Shown: piece by piece, positions 12,950 to 25,214 of the stretch
Numbering within the stretch: position 1 is the stretch's first letter
How the letters are laid out: every line of letters begins with the position of its first letter
Assembly (NCBI GenBank): GCA_958510875.1
Contig: OY294067.1
Coordinates: 62,198,039 to 62,262,038, forward strand
Origin: Endomychus coccineus
Taxonomy: Eukaryota > Arthropoda > Insecta > Coleoptera > Endomychidae
DNA: 64,000 nt
Reading direction: 5' to 3'
The notes under the pieces: generated by a model
What the model was told of the DNA's origin: nothing
The model's database searches: none
Seen by the model: the letters and a program-made list of their open reading frames with translations, nothing else
Position numbers and translations under genes: made by a program

Positions 12950-13900
12950 CAAAAATTCTTAACGCCCTGCCCTCCTTTGAAATCTGAAGATCTAATTTTT
13001 TTTTAAACAATTACCTCAAACGAAAATAGCGTAGCGTAACTAGCTTTCAATTACACAAGGAGATAGTGACTGAGATAATGTTCTCAAAACAAAAATAGCT
13101 CCACTCAATTTTGTCATAAGTTTATCTGAATAAACATTCCATGTAAGCCTATTATATATATGTACACCTAAAATTTTTGAATGCTTATCAAAACTCTTTG
13201 TTGCCTTTAGGGAAAAGAGTATTTTTACCGTTTTGTCCCCATTCAAACAAAGACCATTTGTCGAAAACCATTCCACGGCTCTATTCATGTTTATTCCACT
13301 CTGTTCCTCCACATGATCTAGATCCTTGCCAGAATTTGACGCTGTTAGATCATCAGTATAAATACAGTGTGCGTAAATGAGAAGTTTTCCGACAAGTCAT
13401 TAAAAAAAATTAAAAGTAATAACGGTCCAAATATGGATCCTTGGGGAACACCAATCTTAAGCAATTTCTTTTCAGATAATCTGGCATCCATACACACTGC
13501 TTGATGATGATCTGTTAAAAAAGGCTTAATAATATTGACACTAGCAATATCAAATTTATATTTTTCAAGTTTTTCGCAAAGTATAGCATGAACTTCACAG
13601 TCTCAAATGCCTTTGTTAGGTCCATAAATAGTGATACCTTGTTCAATGATATTAATAGTGTTATTAATGAGTTCAATAATTGCTCCTGTTGTATTACGTT
13701 CCTTTCTGTAACCAAATTGTTGTGTCGCAAATAAATTGTTACATTTGGAGTAATCAACAATTTGTATGCTTAATGACTTTTCCAAAATTTCAGAAAACAA
13801 CGGTGATAATGATATCGGCCTGTAGTTTGTAACTTCATTTATGTCACCAGATGTATGTATTACCTTTAATATTTTCATCACAGCTTGAGAAAATACCATC
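12950..13900 (-). pseudogene. LINE reverse transcriptase remnant
   Basis: Minus-strand frames read in order. 13899-13603 gives NYRPISLSPLFSEILEK, then QQFGYRKERNTTGAI. Next comes FMDLTKAFETV (domain A) at about 13640-13610. GVPQGSIFGPLLLLIFFNDL follows at about 13480-13420, and YTDDLTASN (catalytic box, T for A) at about 13350. The last part, WFSTNGLCLN..KT and ILGVHIYNRLTWN, falls in 13312-13040. Stops and frame changes separate these blocks. This is one continuous but dead RT copy. Confidence 0.8.
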
Positions 13901-16240
13901 CTTTATACATTTATTGACCAACTTTGTGAGCGATGATACAATGTGGTTAATGTTTCTTTTTAATAGTATGACTGAAAGGCCAAAAAAATCTTTGGTGTTA
14001 CTATTTTTGAATCTCATTATTATTTCTCTGATCTGAATAGATGAAACTGTAGAAAATGAAAAAGAATTATATGTCAGAAAACTATCTTGTGAGAAGCTTA
14101 TCCGGTCTAAATGACTTCTTGGAATGGATTGAAATATTTTTTGTGCAATTGATAAAAAATAATCATTGAAACTTGCTGCTGTTAAGTGTGTGGTATTTTT
14201 AGTGAGAATTCTTTTTTTATTAATTTAGACTCCATATACTTTTGTTTGGATTGTTAAATTTTTTATTATTTGATCAGTTGCCTTTATTTTAGCTTTTTTC
14301 AGTTTTAACTTGTAATTAGCTCTGAGTTTATTGCGTAGAATTCTCAAACTGGGGTATTTATTAGTCTATACACATCGTTTATGTTCTGCAACTGATTTCG
14401 AAGTTATCGTAGCATTGAAGAAGTATTACAAAAAATCAGAAAAGGCGATAAAAGTGAAACTTTTATGGAGATAAAGCAACTATCATTGGAGAAAAATATA
14501 TTTGAAACGAAACTGAATGAACTTTGACATGTAACGATGAACGACATACAATTATGAGATGAAAATTGTACAATAAAAAATTAAAATAAAATTTTCCATC
14601 GAAATTTAAAAAGAAATTCAGTTCAATGTCATTTCAATTACAGATATACTAGTTTCTTCAGCATCTTCAATATTGTAATTGTTAAGTCTTGGCTTGTTCA
14701 AGGATCTACATTCAATAAGATTTTCTTCTAACCTCTTGAAAATAGCTTTATTCATTTCAACCAGATAGCGATTGAAATATATTTGAGATGCAATATCACA
14801 ATTGTTATTACTTTGAATAAAGCTTTCTAATATATTTCTCGCAATTTTCGTAAGACATCTCCAGTTTTACGATTAAATGATATAATATGCAATGTCCTGA
14901 CAAACGGATAAACACTGTCATAGATGACACCCGCCTACTTGGAATAAATATTTAAAAAAACACATAAACTAATATAGTAAAATATTACTTTTGCTATTAA
15001 AGTTCACACATCAAAAGCGACTCGACATATGATACATTGTAGAAAAGAGAAAAAAAATCTGTCTAACTCAACCATAGCCAACTACGATTCCCATTTGAAA
15101 ATATACAACTTTAGGTCATAACTCTATATTGCACCTTTTTTCAAATTTTCTCGACGTCACTGGATTAAACAGAAAAAAGTGCCTGTAGAATGTAATAGTT
15201 GTTTTTTGCTAACTTTACAAACAACCAAGTTAGATTAGATTAGATACATGTGTCTAAAAGTCGAACTTTTGCTTATGACTCGAAAACAAAAGAAGATAGC
15301 AAAGTTTTGTTTCCTCCAGTGACTTTGTCTTAATTTTTTTGTGTTTCCCATAATTATCTAGTTGCCCTATACAAACATGAAAATTTGCCCACCCTGTACA
15401 CCATACTATTTAATGTAGGTTGTAAATATTATGAAATGTTCAGTAAATATAGGCATTGAATATTATTAATCTAATCCAATTAATTATATTTCGATCCTAC
15501 TATATGAGAATCTGATCTGATATATTCAATATTTGGCGCTCTTTAATTGAAGTATTAAAAACTTCATAAATCTCTGTCAACGCTGCTAAAGTGGTCTATA
15601 ATTTGAGGAAAATCGAACCGCGCCTCTAGAGATACCTTAACAAGAAGTCGGTGTGCGATCCTTTACCTAACAACTAGTTTAAATAATAAGCGGGTTATAT
15701 CTGAATGTTTATGTAAACAGATCAGATGATTTGGTGCAAACGAGATTTTAGAAGCCGAACGGTTTACCATAATCACCTGCAATATATTATTTCAATGAAC
15801 TTTCATAAATTAAATTTGAAACAGCATGCTAAAGCAGCAATCTGTAAGCATTCCTATTATCAAAAAATTCTCTCATCCCACCGAAGTCAGTATCAATTTA
15901 CTCATCCAGAATTCAATGCAATCAAAACCGTAGCTAAAGGGTAGGACAATAGCACGCTGGGTAAAAACTAGTGTTAGCGAATGTATCAACTCTGCAATGA
16001 AAAACGATCTCGATATCACTATTTTTTTAAAATATAACTATCATATGGAGGTGTGTGGCTATACTTTTCACAATACTGTTCCGAATCACTAACTGAAAAG
16101 AAATGGCTTTGGCAGTCCTAGAGACGATTGGAACACAAAACTATAGTTCCAATTTGTTTTAGGATAATGTTTGTGATCTTCTGGATTCTTAAAGTTGCAG
16201 GGTGACTTATTTATCAGTGTAATTATTCCTCATTAGAACC
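13901..16240. other. Non-coding stretch with a transposon-like terminus
   Basis: No gene is recognised. CACCCTGTA at 15390-15398 is the inverse of the ACAGGGTG termini seen at 3331, 30544 and 46781, so one end of a related decayed transposon may lie here. A short (GATTA)n run lies near 15233. The 5' continuation of the minus-strand LINE may extend into 13900-14400, but I could not read it. Confidence 0.4.
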
Positions 16241-16249
16241 ATTTACCAC

Positions 16250-16810
16250 TCGCTAGCTGTTCAACCACCCTAGGTGGTTCCTTAGTTGCCGGTGTCTCAT
16301 GGTGATTTCTGTAAGTAATGGTAAGATCTTCTGAGATAGCCCCAAGTCGCCTCCTTGGACTGTCTACAACTTTGGGTTTCATCCGGTTTCATCCCATCTT
16401 TGCTTGAGTGCATTGACGGCATTACCTTTGAAAATGGGATTTTTCTTGATTCTAATTATTGATCCATTCTCGGGATCTCCCAGGGCGAATCCCCACAGAC
16501 CAGCGCGTCTACCTTACAGTTCCCTTTTGCTATGTCGTGTCCTTCTACCCAACGCAGTTTAAATTTCTTAGCCTATTCTGCTTGGCTAAGGTTATTGTAA
16601 CTTTCTAATACTACTTATTAATATTGTAGTTCAGGATCTTCTTTATCTCCACAGATTTCCGATTGGAGTGCTACTACATTCTCCTCTTCAATGGGTATTG
16701 TTACATTTTTCCTTTTCAAGAGGTATTGTTAGGGATAGGTTTGGATCTCTTAATAGCTCCCATTTTTGTTGAGTCATCAGTAAAGAAATGAAGAGTTTTT
16801 CTCTTTTTTT
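16250..16810 (-). pseudogene. LINE RNase H domain and C-terminus, minus strand
   Basis: Reading the minus strand from about 16800 gives FFTDDSTKMG, the first catalytic Asp block of RNase H (usually FTDGS). A degraded middle follows, then LRWVEGHDIAKGNCKVDAL (about 16565-16500), matching the WVPGHSGxxGNExAD motif. The remaining residues to about 16270 follow the pattern LS....LLTEIT.RHRQLRNHLG seen at the C-terminus of these LINEs. Several stops are present. It lies back to back with the next element, which runs on the + strand. Confidence 0.6.
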
Positions 16811-16919
16811 CATTCATGACTCTCATACGAGTTGATACGTTATAGGATCTTACGAAGATATTGTGAGGTAAGACGTTTCCCTACAGAAAGATGATCCTCT
16901 TCTTGACAGCCTCATCCAG

Positions 16920-18110
16920 AAGATGTCAGTACTTGCCATCCTTACTTCCCTTGTTAGGTATTATACACATGGCTCCCGTTATGATGAGGCATGCAGTTCT
17001 TTCCTCTCTGACACTCCCCCAACTAAGCTCCCTCCGGATTACCACCTTTACATTTGTCTATAAAAGTTGAAGCCATGAGAACGGCGTATAGGCTAAGGGT
17101 CCTATGTCACTGGACCAAAATGCACTACTTTTGTGGACGCTCAATGCTTTTGAGTGAATCAATCTACAAAAGTTCCTCATCAGAAATGCGGCATGATTCC
17201 AGCTATATGTCTCACTTCTCCAAAAATCTTCATTCCTGATAGAGCATATTGGAGCAACATAACTCAAGCCCTACTGCCACAAGGTGGGCTTATATGGTTC
17301 ACAGACGGGTCCTAGGTAGGTCAGGCTCCAGGAGCGGGAGGATTCCTAAAAGGTCCAAAGGTCACTATCTCAGTGACCATACGCGCTTACTGCACGGTTT
17401 TTCAGGCGGAGGTCTACGCAATATTGTCTTGCACCATGGAAAATCTGCGAAGAAACTATGTAAATAGGCATATACATCTGCACAGACAGCCGGTCAACCA
17501 GGCTGAACTAGCCATGAGAACTAAAGCTCATGTCATCTGAATTCCTGGACACAGTGAAGTTGCAGGAAATGAAATGGCCCACTTCGTGTGCAGGAGCCGA
17601 GCCAATGGTTGCTTTATCAAACTGGGCGGAGGGTCTCGCCCTTGTGGCAATAATCACCACGTCATGAGGCAGGTCAAGCTCTTCATCAAAGAGCCTGTGC
17701 CTAGACTCTCAAAGAAACTCCTTTCTCTAAACGGAAGGGACATGAGAGAGATGACTGGAATCCTAACGGGTCACTGTCGTCTTAACAAACTTCTTCATAT
17801 AATGGACATCGCAGATGATCCTATTTGTAGGAAATTCAGAGAGATGGATGAGACTGCCTCTCATATCCTGTTGAAATGCCCCGCTTTAACATTCCTAAGG
17901 TACCTTACTTCGGCGAACATGAGAGCTTATGTAAACCAGCGTTAACAATATTCTGTATTTCTAGCGGACCACAAACCTGCTAGAATATAATAGGCTCCTG
18001 ATCACATGGCGCACAACAGGCCTAAATTTATCTGGGACTCGAGCCCCCTCCCCTCAAATGAGTTTGACATCAGTTAGCTAACAACTAACGCGTCTCTAAT
18101 GGAGCGATAT
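16920..18110 (+). pseudogene. LINE RNase H domain and zinc-knuckle C-terminus, plus strand
   Basis: The sequence KVEAMRTAYRLRVL (about 17066-17110) is the linker between RT and RNase H in this LINE group. WFTDGS follows at about 17293, then FQAEVYAI (second acidic residue) at about 17402, and IPGHSEVAGNEMAHF (the VPGHSG motif) at about 17541-17585. The 17574-17945 frame ends in LTGHCRLNKLLH and a Cys pattern C-x14-C within DPICRKFREMDETASHILLKCPAL. The remainder to about 18110 is 3' untranslated sequence. Stops and frame changes show it is inactive. Confidence 0.75.
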
Positions 18111-19140
18111 TTGTAATATGTGACTTTTCACACCAAAGCATTGGGAGTGCGAAAAAAATTCAATCAAGTGTTGACATCTGTTACCATTTGAATTCATTTC
18201 AGGTGAATCAAATTTGGATCATGTGATCGGAGTAGGTCATTTTAATCAAACGATATAGTATAACAAGTACTAAATACCTTTCTTCAAATGGATAATACAT
18301 TTAAAAAAAATTGTAGCCTTTTACAAGAAACAGTCTATAAGAATTGTAATGGAAAAATGATATTGATTTATTTAACTCAGAAGAGTGCATTGATTAACAA
18401 ATATGTTCAATTTTGGGTTTATATGTACTTTCCATAATTTTTAATCGCGTCCAAAAATAGATAATTTTCAATATTAATTGTACTCAAAACAGTAAGCATG
18501 AAAACGTAATCCGAAAAATTACCAAGTAAATATATTAAATCCCTTAAAAAGCACACCTGGTTAGAATATAATAAGAGAGACACTAATTTAATTTGTTGAT
18601 GACACAAAAAAACTATACTTCAAGGAGAGTAATGTAGTTGTCTAATTCGGACCATCATTAAATTTATTAACGATGTTGGATAAAAAGTTAACAATGAATG
18701 TTCTATTCCAAAGTTCTTTATCTCAAATTTGTGTTTTTATTCGCGCCATCTATTATAGAGAAGCTGAGCTATTACGAAAAATGCCTGTACTTATACAATG
18801 ATTAGAGTTTCTTGAACACATTTACAACAACGTGTGTAGATTTCTAGAACGAATTCTGATGAATTCAACGTCCAGAAAACATAGTGGTCTGTAATGATTT
18901 GTGAACTGAACGAATAAATATCTTCTTGATTTCCAGGTTAAACAAACTAGGTAGTATTTTGAACATGATACATTTTTCAAATGAGAATTGACAAATGTTC
19001 CCAAAAGAATACAAACTGTTTCCAGTACAATGTTCATTCTCATTCATTGTATTGTGAGTTTGAATTGATTTGATCAGAAACTAACACGTGTAGAAAAGAA
19101 ATCTCTGAAAATAGGAATGTTACAAAAATGTTATTCATCC
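18111..19140. other. AT-rich non-coding stretch
   Basis: I see nothing with coding or element character here. Confidence 0.45.
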
Positions 19141-19142
19141 CT

Positions 19143-19355
19143 TTACAGAAATCGTCTAAGCGGTACAGTCTTCTGTTGTAGCACCACCGTGAAAGAGATT
19201 TCTAGTGCACACTTCATATCAAAGATGGCTTCTTTGTTCAGTTCAAAGTAAGTAATGTTTTGTACTGTCACGGGAATTGGAAACCTCGGATTAATCTGAT
19301 GGGAACGACAATATTCTAAAAATAATAAGGTGACGAAAAGATATATATTTATCAT
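19143..19355 (-). CDS. Hypothetical 70-residue ORF with signal-like N-terminus
   Basis: A true ATG opens at 19355. The first 16 or so residues (MINIYLFVTLLFLEYC) are hydrophobic like a signal peptide. The rest is moderately polar with a proline-rich NPRFPIPV segment. No domain is recognised and no homologue can be named. TTTTTAG inside the hydrophobic part could instead be a splice acceptor, making the downstream part an exon. It may equally be a chance frame. Confidence 0.2.
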   Translation of the reverse strand: MINIYLFVTLLFLEYCRSHQINPRFPIPVTVQNITYFELNKEAIFDMKCALEISFTVVLQQKTVPLRRFL

Positions 19356-19469
19356 TGGCGTCTGGATTTTATTATAGTTCTTATAAACATATACGTAACG
19401 ATTCTTGACCCAGGTATGAATTATATTTAACTTCTTGGAACATAGGTTACATTAAGACATGTGTCATAT

Positions 19470-19860
19470 ATTTTTGTCTTTACGTACGTTTCGATATCAC
19501 GACCATCATCAGACGATACATCAAAAATAATCTAAAACGGGATTTTTAAAACTAATACACTAAGTACAAAACGTCTTTATCGCATTAATTCCAGTTAAAA
19601 ATGCCTACATCGCCAAAACGAAGAAAGACGAAATTCATCTACTTTGAACATTAATCTGTTAGAATTTCAATTACTTGTGTTTTTGTTCGTTTCGGCGACG
19701 TCGGTATTTTTAATTGGAATCAATGAGATAAAGACACTTTGTGCTTAGTTCAATTAGTTTTAAGAAACACATTCGATAGTGATTATTTTTGATGCGTTTC
19801 TAATTATGGCCGTGAGTCCGAAACGTAAGTAAAGACGAAAATTTATTAAACTTACGTGTA
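19470..19860. mobile_element. Penelope-like terminal fragment, inverted pair
   Basis: Two inverse copies of a conserved block face each other. The minus copy near 19481-19520 reads CTGATGATGGTCGTGATATCGAAACG; the plus copy near 19797-19837 reads as a mutated form with GGCCGTGAGTCCGAAACGTAAG. The block resembles the hammerhead-bearing end segments of Penelope-like elements and also occurs at 42.4 and 43.3 kb. Both copies here have lost core ribozyme bases or stem I. No protein coding is left. Confidence 0.55.
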
Positions 19861-20379
19861 AATGTGGCCGCCTACTTCCCAAGAACATACATCTAGTAAA
19901 CATGTACTAAATTTGTTCAAAGGTTTGATTTAAAGCTTAGCATATTGATGACAATAATTCTTGTTTGTTTAGATTAAGGCATACGTTAATACATGTATAG
20001 GTATTGTTTCAATTTAGATTTTGTCTCTAGATGGTAGATATGGGAACCTCAGATAGTATTTTTTTTTTCATAAACATTCAATTTCCATAGATGAGGGAAA
20101 CTTGGTTATTGAAGATGATATGAGGTTCAATAATGAAACTGTAGAAATTACCCAATTTCTTAGCAAGCTTATTAAGAGTTATTAGCAAACAATTTGGAAG
20201 AGCAATAGGGACAATATATTATAAGTAGTGCTTAAAAAAAATGTTTAAGTATAAATTCGATAGTAGAACTTGTAGATGAAAATTCATTTGAGAACAATGG
20301 CAACCATATTGCCAGGAACCAATTGCCACATGATAAAAAACTCTTCCACATGAACGTAACCAAAAAGTTTTCTGAAACG

Positions 20380-20965
20380 GTCAAACTCAAATCAAACTCA
20401 CTCACAGAAATTAAATATTCTTGACTTCCGGATGGATTCCACGTCACAATAGCACGACTTGATGCCGACGTTTCGCTCATAGGTGGCATCTTCAGAGTAG
20501 GCCCGAACTGAAACTCGTTCTTCTGGCTTCTGCAGATGTTATTGTAGGAGCAAACCGTCATGCTTCACAGTTCATTTCCGGTGGTCAGCTCCGGGGGATA
20601 TTTTCAAGGATTTTGGGAATTCGATCTGTTTTATTTTCAATATATGGGAAATTAGCAGTGGATAAATGAGGGGGTTTGTGGCTCAGTTTGATTTGAAATT
20701 TCAGGCAAAGTGTATTTCTCAATGGCTAATAGCTAATAGTAGCCTGAGCCCCCAACTTCTATTAGCAAAAATTCTTGAAGTGATAGAAATCTTGAGACAT
20801 CCAAATAATCTGACTGAGGATATTATCTTCCCAACATTTGGAAAACGGCATTGTCAGGTGCCAGAACGCAGCTCTGGAACCACCGGAATAAAGGCAGTGA
20901 ACTGTGTAGCGTGAAGGTTTTTCCAACAATAAATACCGCTACAGAACCCAGAAGAATAAGTTTCA
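20380..20965. mobile_element. Penelope-like terminal fragment, inverted halves
   Basis: The left part (20410-20590) carries, on the minus strand, CTGAAGATGCC...GCGAAACGTCGGCATCAAG. This family also occurs at 31.0, 53.2-53.5 and 53.7 kb. The right part (20870-20965) is the inverse of the adjoining segment at 20510-20590, giving a hairpin-like layout. It is a terminal fragment only; no RT or GIY-YIG coding is seen. Confidence 0.55.
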
Positions 20966-22240
20966 GTTAAGTAAGTTAAGTGAACGAAAATACATACAAG
21001 ATGTCAAGCTATACTATATTTCTTGTGAGTTCATTTGAATTGACAGGGATATCTATGTTATGGGTTGGTTTGTCACGGACATTATGTGATTGTCAATGTA
21101 TCATCTTTAATGTCATGTAAACGTTACCTATCCTCTTATGAGTTATGTGTGGTCTGTCATAGACAGTCAGAACTGTGATGATGAACGATCGATATATAGA
21201 GCTTTCTATCATGAAAAATTCACTGTATGAGCTATCAACAACGTCAAAATATATCGATTCCCTTTTGCCAACTTTTGGAACTTAGCAGGTGCCATAGCAT
21301 AAGGAACCTACCTGCCAAATTTTAAGTCCGTCGCCTTCATACTTTCGGAGATTTCGTAATGAATGAGTAGGTGAGTCAGTCAGTGGTATCTATTACAAAA
21401 TAATAGGACCGGAAAGCTGTTTCGCTCCCTCAAAATCAACAGCAGAATCTCGTCTAGATAATTGTTTTCATAGTCTCATACAAAAAAATGTCCAATACCT
21501 ACTATTTTTCTTTTCAATACCGTAAATTGATTATAAAATAGGTATAAATGTATTGATTGAAAGGAATTGTTGAAGTCAGTAGCATGACAGTATGTCGACA
21601 GGCGAAATAGACTTCTGGTTCAATATGCCGCTAATTTATACTAGCGACGTATTCATGTACTCCAGTATTTTACATTTGTTCTTTGAATCATTGATTAATA
21701 CAAATTAATCTATGATTAAATGTATATTGTAATGGTAAATGGTTGGTGAGAATTCACTGAATTATATCAATGAGTACCTGTTGTTAAGGAAAATCATTAA
21801 AATGCTAATTGGCTTCGAATTAATTATTCATATAATGTCATAGTGTAAACCTTACTTCTGTTCTCATCAGCTTTAATGATTGAATATTTAATTTAATTTC
21901 ATAAAGGTTCGTTTTAATCCTTCCATTTATGCTCAAAACACAAACGCATACAGAATATAAATTTAATATAATACAGCTCTCAAACCAAGAACATTGTTTG
22001 CAGCTATAATGTAAAAATATTACTTTCAGTCTATTGGTTCTACAGTATTGCAGTAGAACGTAAAAAGTATCCACCATTCATCTGTTGGAGATGACAAATC
22101 ATTAATTATTGACTAAACACTATATCATAAATATTTGTCTAGTTGTTATGTAAAACAAAAAGAAGACAACAATAATTATTATTATCAAATGGCATATACC
22201 TAATCATTTATTTGTCTATAAAATAAATATAGATTCATAA
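20966..22240. other. AT-rich non-coding stretch
   Basis: I see no gene or element terminus here. Confidence 0.45.
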
Positions 22241-22245
22241 AACTT

Positions 22246-22586
22246 TTGAGAAAAACCTTACGGAAACCAATATCGATGAAACTGGTGCTGTTCAAACTGG
22301 TGAAGGTTCAGTTCAGCTGCAACCAGTGGCCAGCACCAACACAAAGTCATCGTTCTCTGGATCTGTGTATTACCCCACAGGGGAGGAACGACAGGGAAGG
22401 TCCTCCTCTCCGTCACCGCCTACCCACGTGGTGAACCAGTCTGAAACTGGGAAATCTGAGGTAGGCGTCAAGAAACCCAAGAAGAGTAAGCCCGGGCGAA
22501 AAAGCGTTAGCAATAAACCTTCTAATGAGCCCATCCTGCTCAGGAGCACGATCAGAGAAAAGGTCACCACTGCCCAGAATCTATGA
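22246..22586 (+). pseudogene. LINE ORF1-like fragment
   Basis: The frame is rich in Ser, Pro, Lys and Thr, with the segments RSSSPSPPTHVVNQSETG and KKPKKSKPGRKS. That is typical of the basic, disordered N-terminal part of LINE ORF1 proteins. No CCHC zinc knuckle was found downstream. The link to the LINE rests on position and orientation only. Confidence 0.4.
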
Positions 22587-23039
22587 CTCCTTTTGCAGAG
22601 GAGGCTCGGTAATTATGATTCCCACCGAAAAGTATTCCAAAAACTAGATTACCGATAAAGCGAGGTCTTACAAGCGCGGGGAAACTTGAAGATGAAGGAG
22701 TGACTGAATGAATGCCGGGTAAGACCAAGTAATCATCGAACGTCCTGACAAAGCTGCGACGATACAACCCCACTCTACGAACAGGGGCGTGGAGATAAGG
22801 AGGAATGCAGAACCCTCGTCTTCGGTACACTATAGTCGGGTATTACAATCTTGGCGGCTATTGGCGACAACAGCTACTGCGACATCAGTCTAGTGAACTT
22901 CAACTACACCCGGCAGGAGTCATAAAAGCCAAATTACGCACCGGAATAAACTGTCCAAATGGCTTTACTGGAACTTCCATTAGTGCAGATTAGCCTGCAT
23001 CACGGCAAAGATGCCTAAGTAATTCTAATCAGATCCCTG

Positions 23040-24240
23040 ACTGCGATGCAGACAGGCATAGCACTGATTCAAGAAACATACATGAATCGTTAAGAACGTG
23101 GAAGGGGGTTAGGAGCCAAATGCAATGTCATACGAGATCCAGAGGCGGGTCGTGTCAGAGCATACATCACTTCGATAGATATAGACACTACTCTACTTGT
23201 GGAATGATGTACAACGAATCTAGCATTGGCGACAGTTGTTCTTCACTTGGAAGAGAGGAGATACCATAGATTACGAGAATCTCATAAATTATTTATTTTT
23301 ATTTTATTTACGATAAATAAGGATGTAATACAGTAACATATTCAACATTGAGTGATCACGTATTGCACTACGAAGTGCACTCCTCACTATAACAAAATTG
23401 TAATTAAGCTTACTTCACAATGTTGTTATTCACGTCAATGGTTAAATAAACTTTGTCGTTCATTGTCCTGCACTGGACAGACACTGGCGAAGAATGTATA
23501 AGTAGTTAGGGATAAGCTGATTAAGAGAGAGTGATAATATAGTGATGATACAGTATCTGTAGTTGGATTATAGATTGAATATAGTTCATAGTTTGAACTC
23601 AGGCACAATTATTTAGTACTAGGGTATATCTTTACGATAAGCACTGCATATATATAGTGACCATTGTGCTATTCAAATATTTTGTATAATGTGTGATTCC
23701 AACCTTTGGGTTCACGAACCCAGTTCCTTCCAGACGTAATGCTACTTGACCGTAATCATGCATAATACCACGATGAACCTGATGAGCCAACTAGCAATCA
23801 ATTCCTTTTGCTCATCAACCTTCACAAAGAGGTTCCAACAAGGGATGTGGGTGATTTTGTCAGGTGGTGTGAGGTGAATCGCTTGCCCCTGGTTGAATGT
23901 GACGCCAACTAACACGTGATTTAAGGCAGCACCGACACAAATCATCGGGATAGGAGTTGCCTGAGTTCTTGGCTGCCACCCTGAAATTCTCAATACAGGA
24001 AAGAAGTCAACGTTTGTTAACGTTGTTAGAAGAGAGGTCATTGACATCACACTATGCTCTCAAACACTCTTCAGACACATTAGAGGCAGAAAAATCTCAA
24101 AAAACCTCCCGATTATTCTCAACTATTACTAGCTGCCCTGAAGAAACAGGAGAGCTGGATCAGAAATCCGAGACGAATATACTGGGAGATCTATAAACAG
24201 ATACTGTAAGAAAACCTGGAAACGTTCCCGAAGAAAATCA
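23040..24240 (+). pseudogene. LINE APE-type endonuclease, interrupted
   Basis: From about 23050 the frame reads TGIALIQETYMNR, the E-containing motif of the endonuclease (usually ALIQEPY). It goes on to about 23280 with LALATVVLHLEREE. After an unrelated insertion it resumes at about 23830 with KEVPTRDVGDFVRWCEVNRLPLV, then the STDTN and ILNTGKKSTFVNVVRREVIDITL blocks (usually GADANAH and NxxxxPTF...VIDLTL). Expected downstream residues appear to about 24240. The usual DxN is damaged. Confidence 0.65.
23285..23800. other. Insertion of about 500 bp within the LINE endonuclease
   Basis: Endonuclease homology stops near 23280 and resumes near 23830. The intervening AT-rich sequence has no protein match that I can see. 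It could be a solo LTR or a non-autonomous element. I did not find clean terminal repeats or a target duplication. Confidence 0.4.
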
Positions 24241-24630
24241 GCTCAGTTAACGAAAGGGAAGAGGCGACTGATATCTTGAAGAACTGTTCCCGCAGCAAGA
24301 GTACAAGGCAGCAATGACATGCCACAGTGAAATAAACTGAATGCAGTTGAAGAAAGAGTGAATACTCTTCTCGAAAGAATCCGCAGAACTGACCAAGAAT
24401 CAGACTGGACAGTATAGTTATATCAGATCAGAAAGAAAGCTGGCTAGCCTTCTATAGTGAAATTTAAACAAGCGGAGAAGCAGCTAGGCTGGGAGCCGTC
24501 TGGTTGATACTCTACATCGTATGAGGAGATAATGGCTCACCTGATGGGAACAAGCTTCCCTGGCTTCAAGGAGCTTGAAGAGCTTCAGAGACGATACTGC
24601 ATCAAACACCAGGTGTCAACCGATGAAGAG

Positions 24631-24638
24631 GGATCATC
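24631..24638 (+). repeat. 8-bp target duplication GGATCATC, left copy
   Basis: Identical to 25207-25214 and immediately outside the inverted repeats of the P-like element. Confidence 0.85.
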
Positions 24639-25206
24639 CACGGTCGTACATACAGGTTTGGGAACTCTAGGCTGATTCCTATGTGAGAAGTGAGTCCGCT
24701 GAGCATCAACTGTCGCGTAGTACCAAGAAGAGTGGCGCAGTAGTCGAAGAGTGTTCTCTGACAACTGTCATTCTTGACTTGTGGACACAAGGAATACCTG
24801 TGTTTTTGGAAACAAATTACGAAACCGTGCATTGTGCCGAAATGCAAAACGGGGTACAAAAGTGTAAAGCAAGAAACTTCTGTTTTTAAAGTGCCGAAAG
24901 ATGCGGAAATGCGGAAAAAGTGGATGCTTGCGATTCCGAATAGAAATCGTTTTAACGAGGTCTTTTATGTGTGCGAAAAAGGGGAAGTTATTTTTAAGGT
25001 GAGTAATACATTTTTTCAAGAGTAACAGTTCTATTCCTCTCTTAAATCAGAATACTTAGTAACACTGCTTGCGATTTCGGAAAGAAATCGTTTTACCACT
25101 TCGATCTAAGCGCTAGCTAGTGGCTGAGCGAGAGACTACGAGTTTGGCGACCCGTAAGAGATCCATGTCAAACATACGAGTTCTCAGACCTGTATGTACG
25201 ACCGTG
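24639..25206 (+). mobile_element. P-element-like insertion (568 bp) with THAP coding sequence
   Basis: The ends are a 29-bp inverted repeat starting CACGGTCGTACATACAGGT: 24639-24667 against the complement of 25178-25206, 27 of 29 matching. They are flanked by an exact 8-bp duplication. An 8-bp target duplication, roughly 30-bp inverted repeats beginning CA, and a THAP domain together are the hallmarks of P elements. hAT elements also make 8-bp duplications but do not carry THAP as a rule. It is far too short for a full transposase, so it is an internally deleted, non-autonomous derivative. It lies inside the LINE reverse transcriptase. Confidence 0.8.
24816..24991 (+). pseudogene. THAP DNA-binding domain, first exon of a P-like transposase
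   Basis: The frame reads TKPCIVPKCKTGY (C-x4-C, the first zinc ligands), then SVFKVPKDAEMRKKWMLAIPNRN (the conserved P and W of THAP) and YVCEK. Family members continue as CxxH with HF, but here the residue after CEK is Gly: the final His appears deleted, so zinc binding is lost. The expected start Met is replaced by Ile (ATT). After GEVIFK the sequence AAG/GTGAGT is a consensus splice donor at 24992, as expected at the end of a P-element exon. A short repeat of TGCTTGCGATT...AATCGTTTTA lies at 25067-25100. Confidence 0.7.
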
Positions 25207-25214
25207 GGATCATC
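25207..25214 (+). repeat. 8-bp target duplication GGATCATC, right copy
   Basis: Exact match to 24631-24638, defining the right edge of the P-like insertion. Confidence 0.85.
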
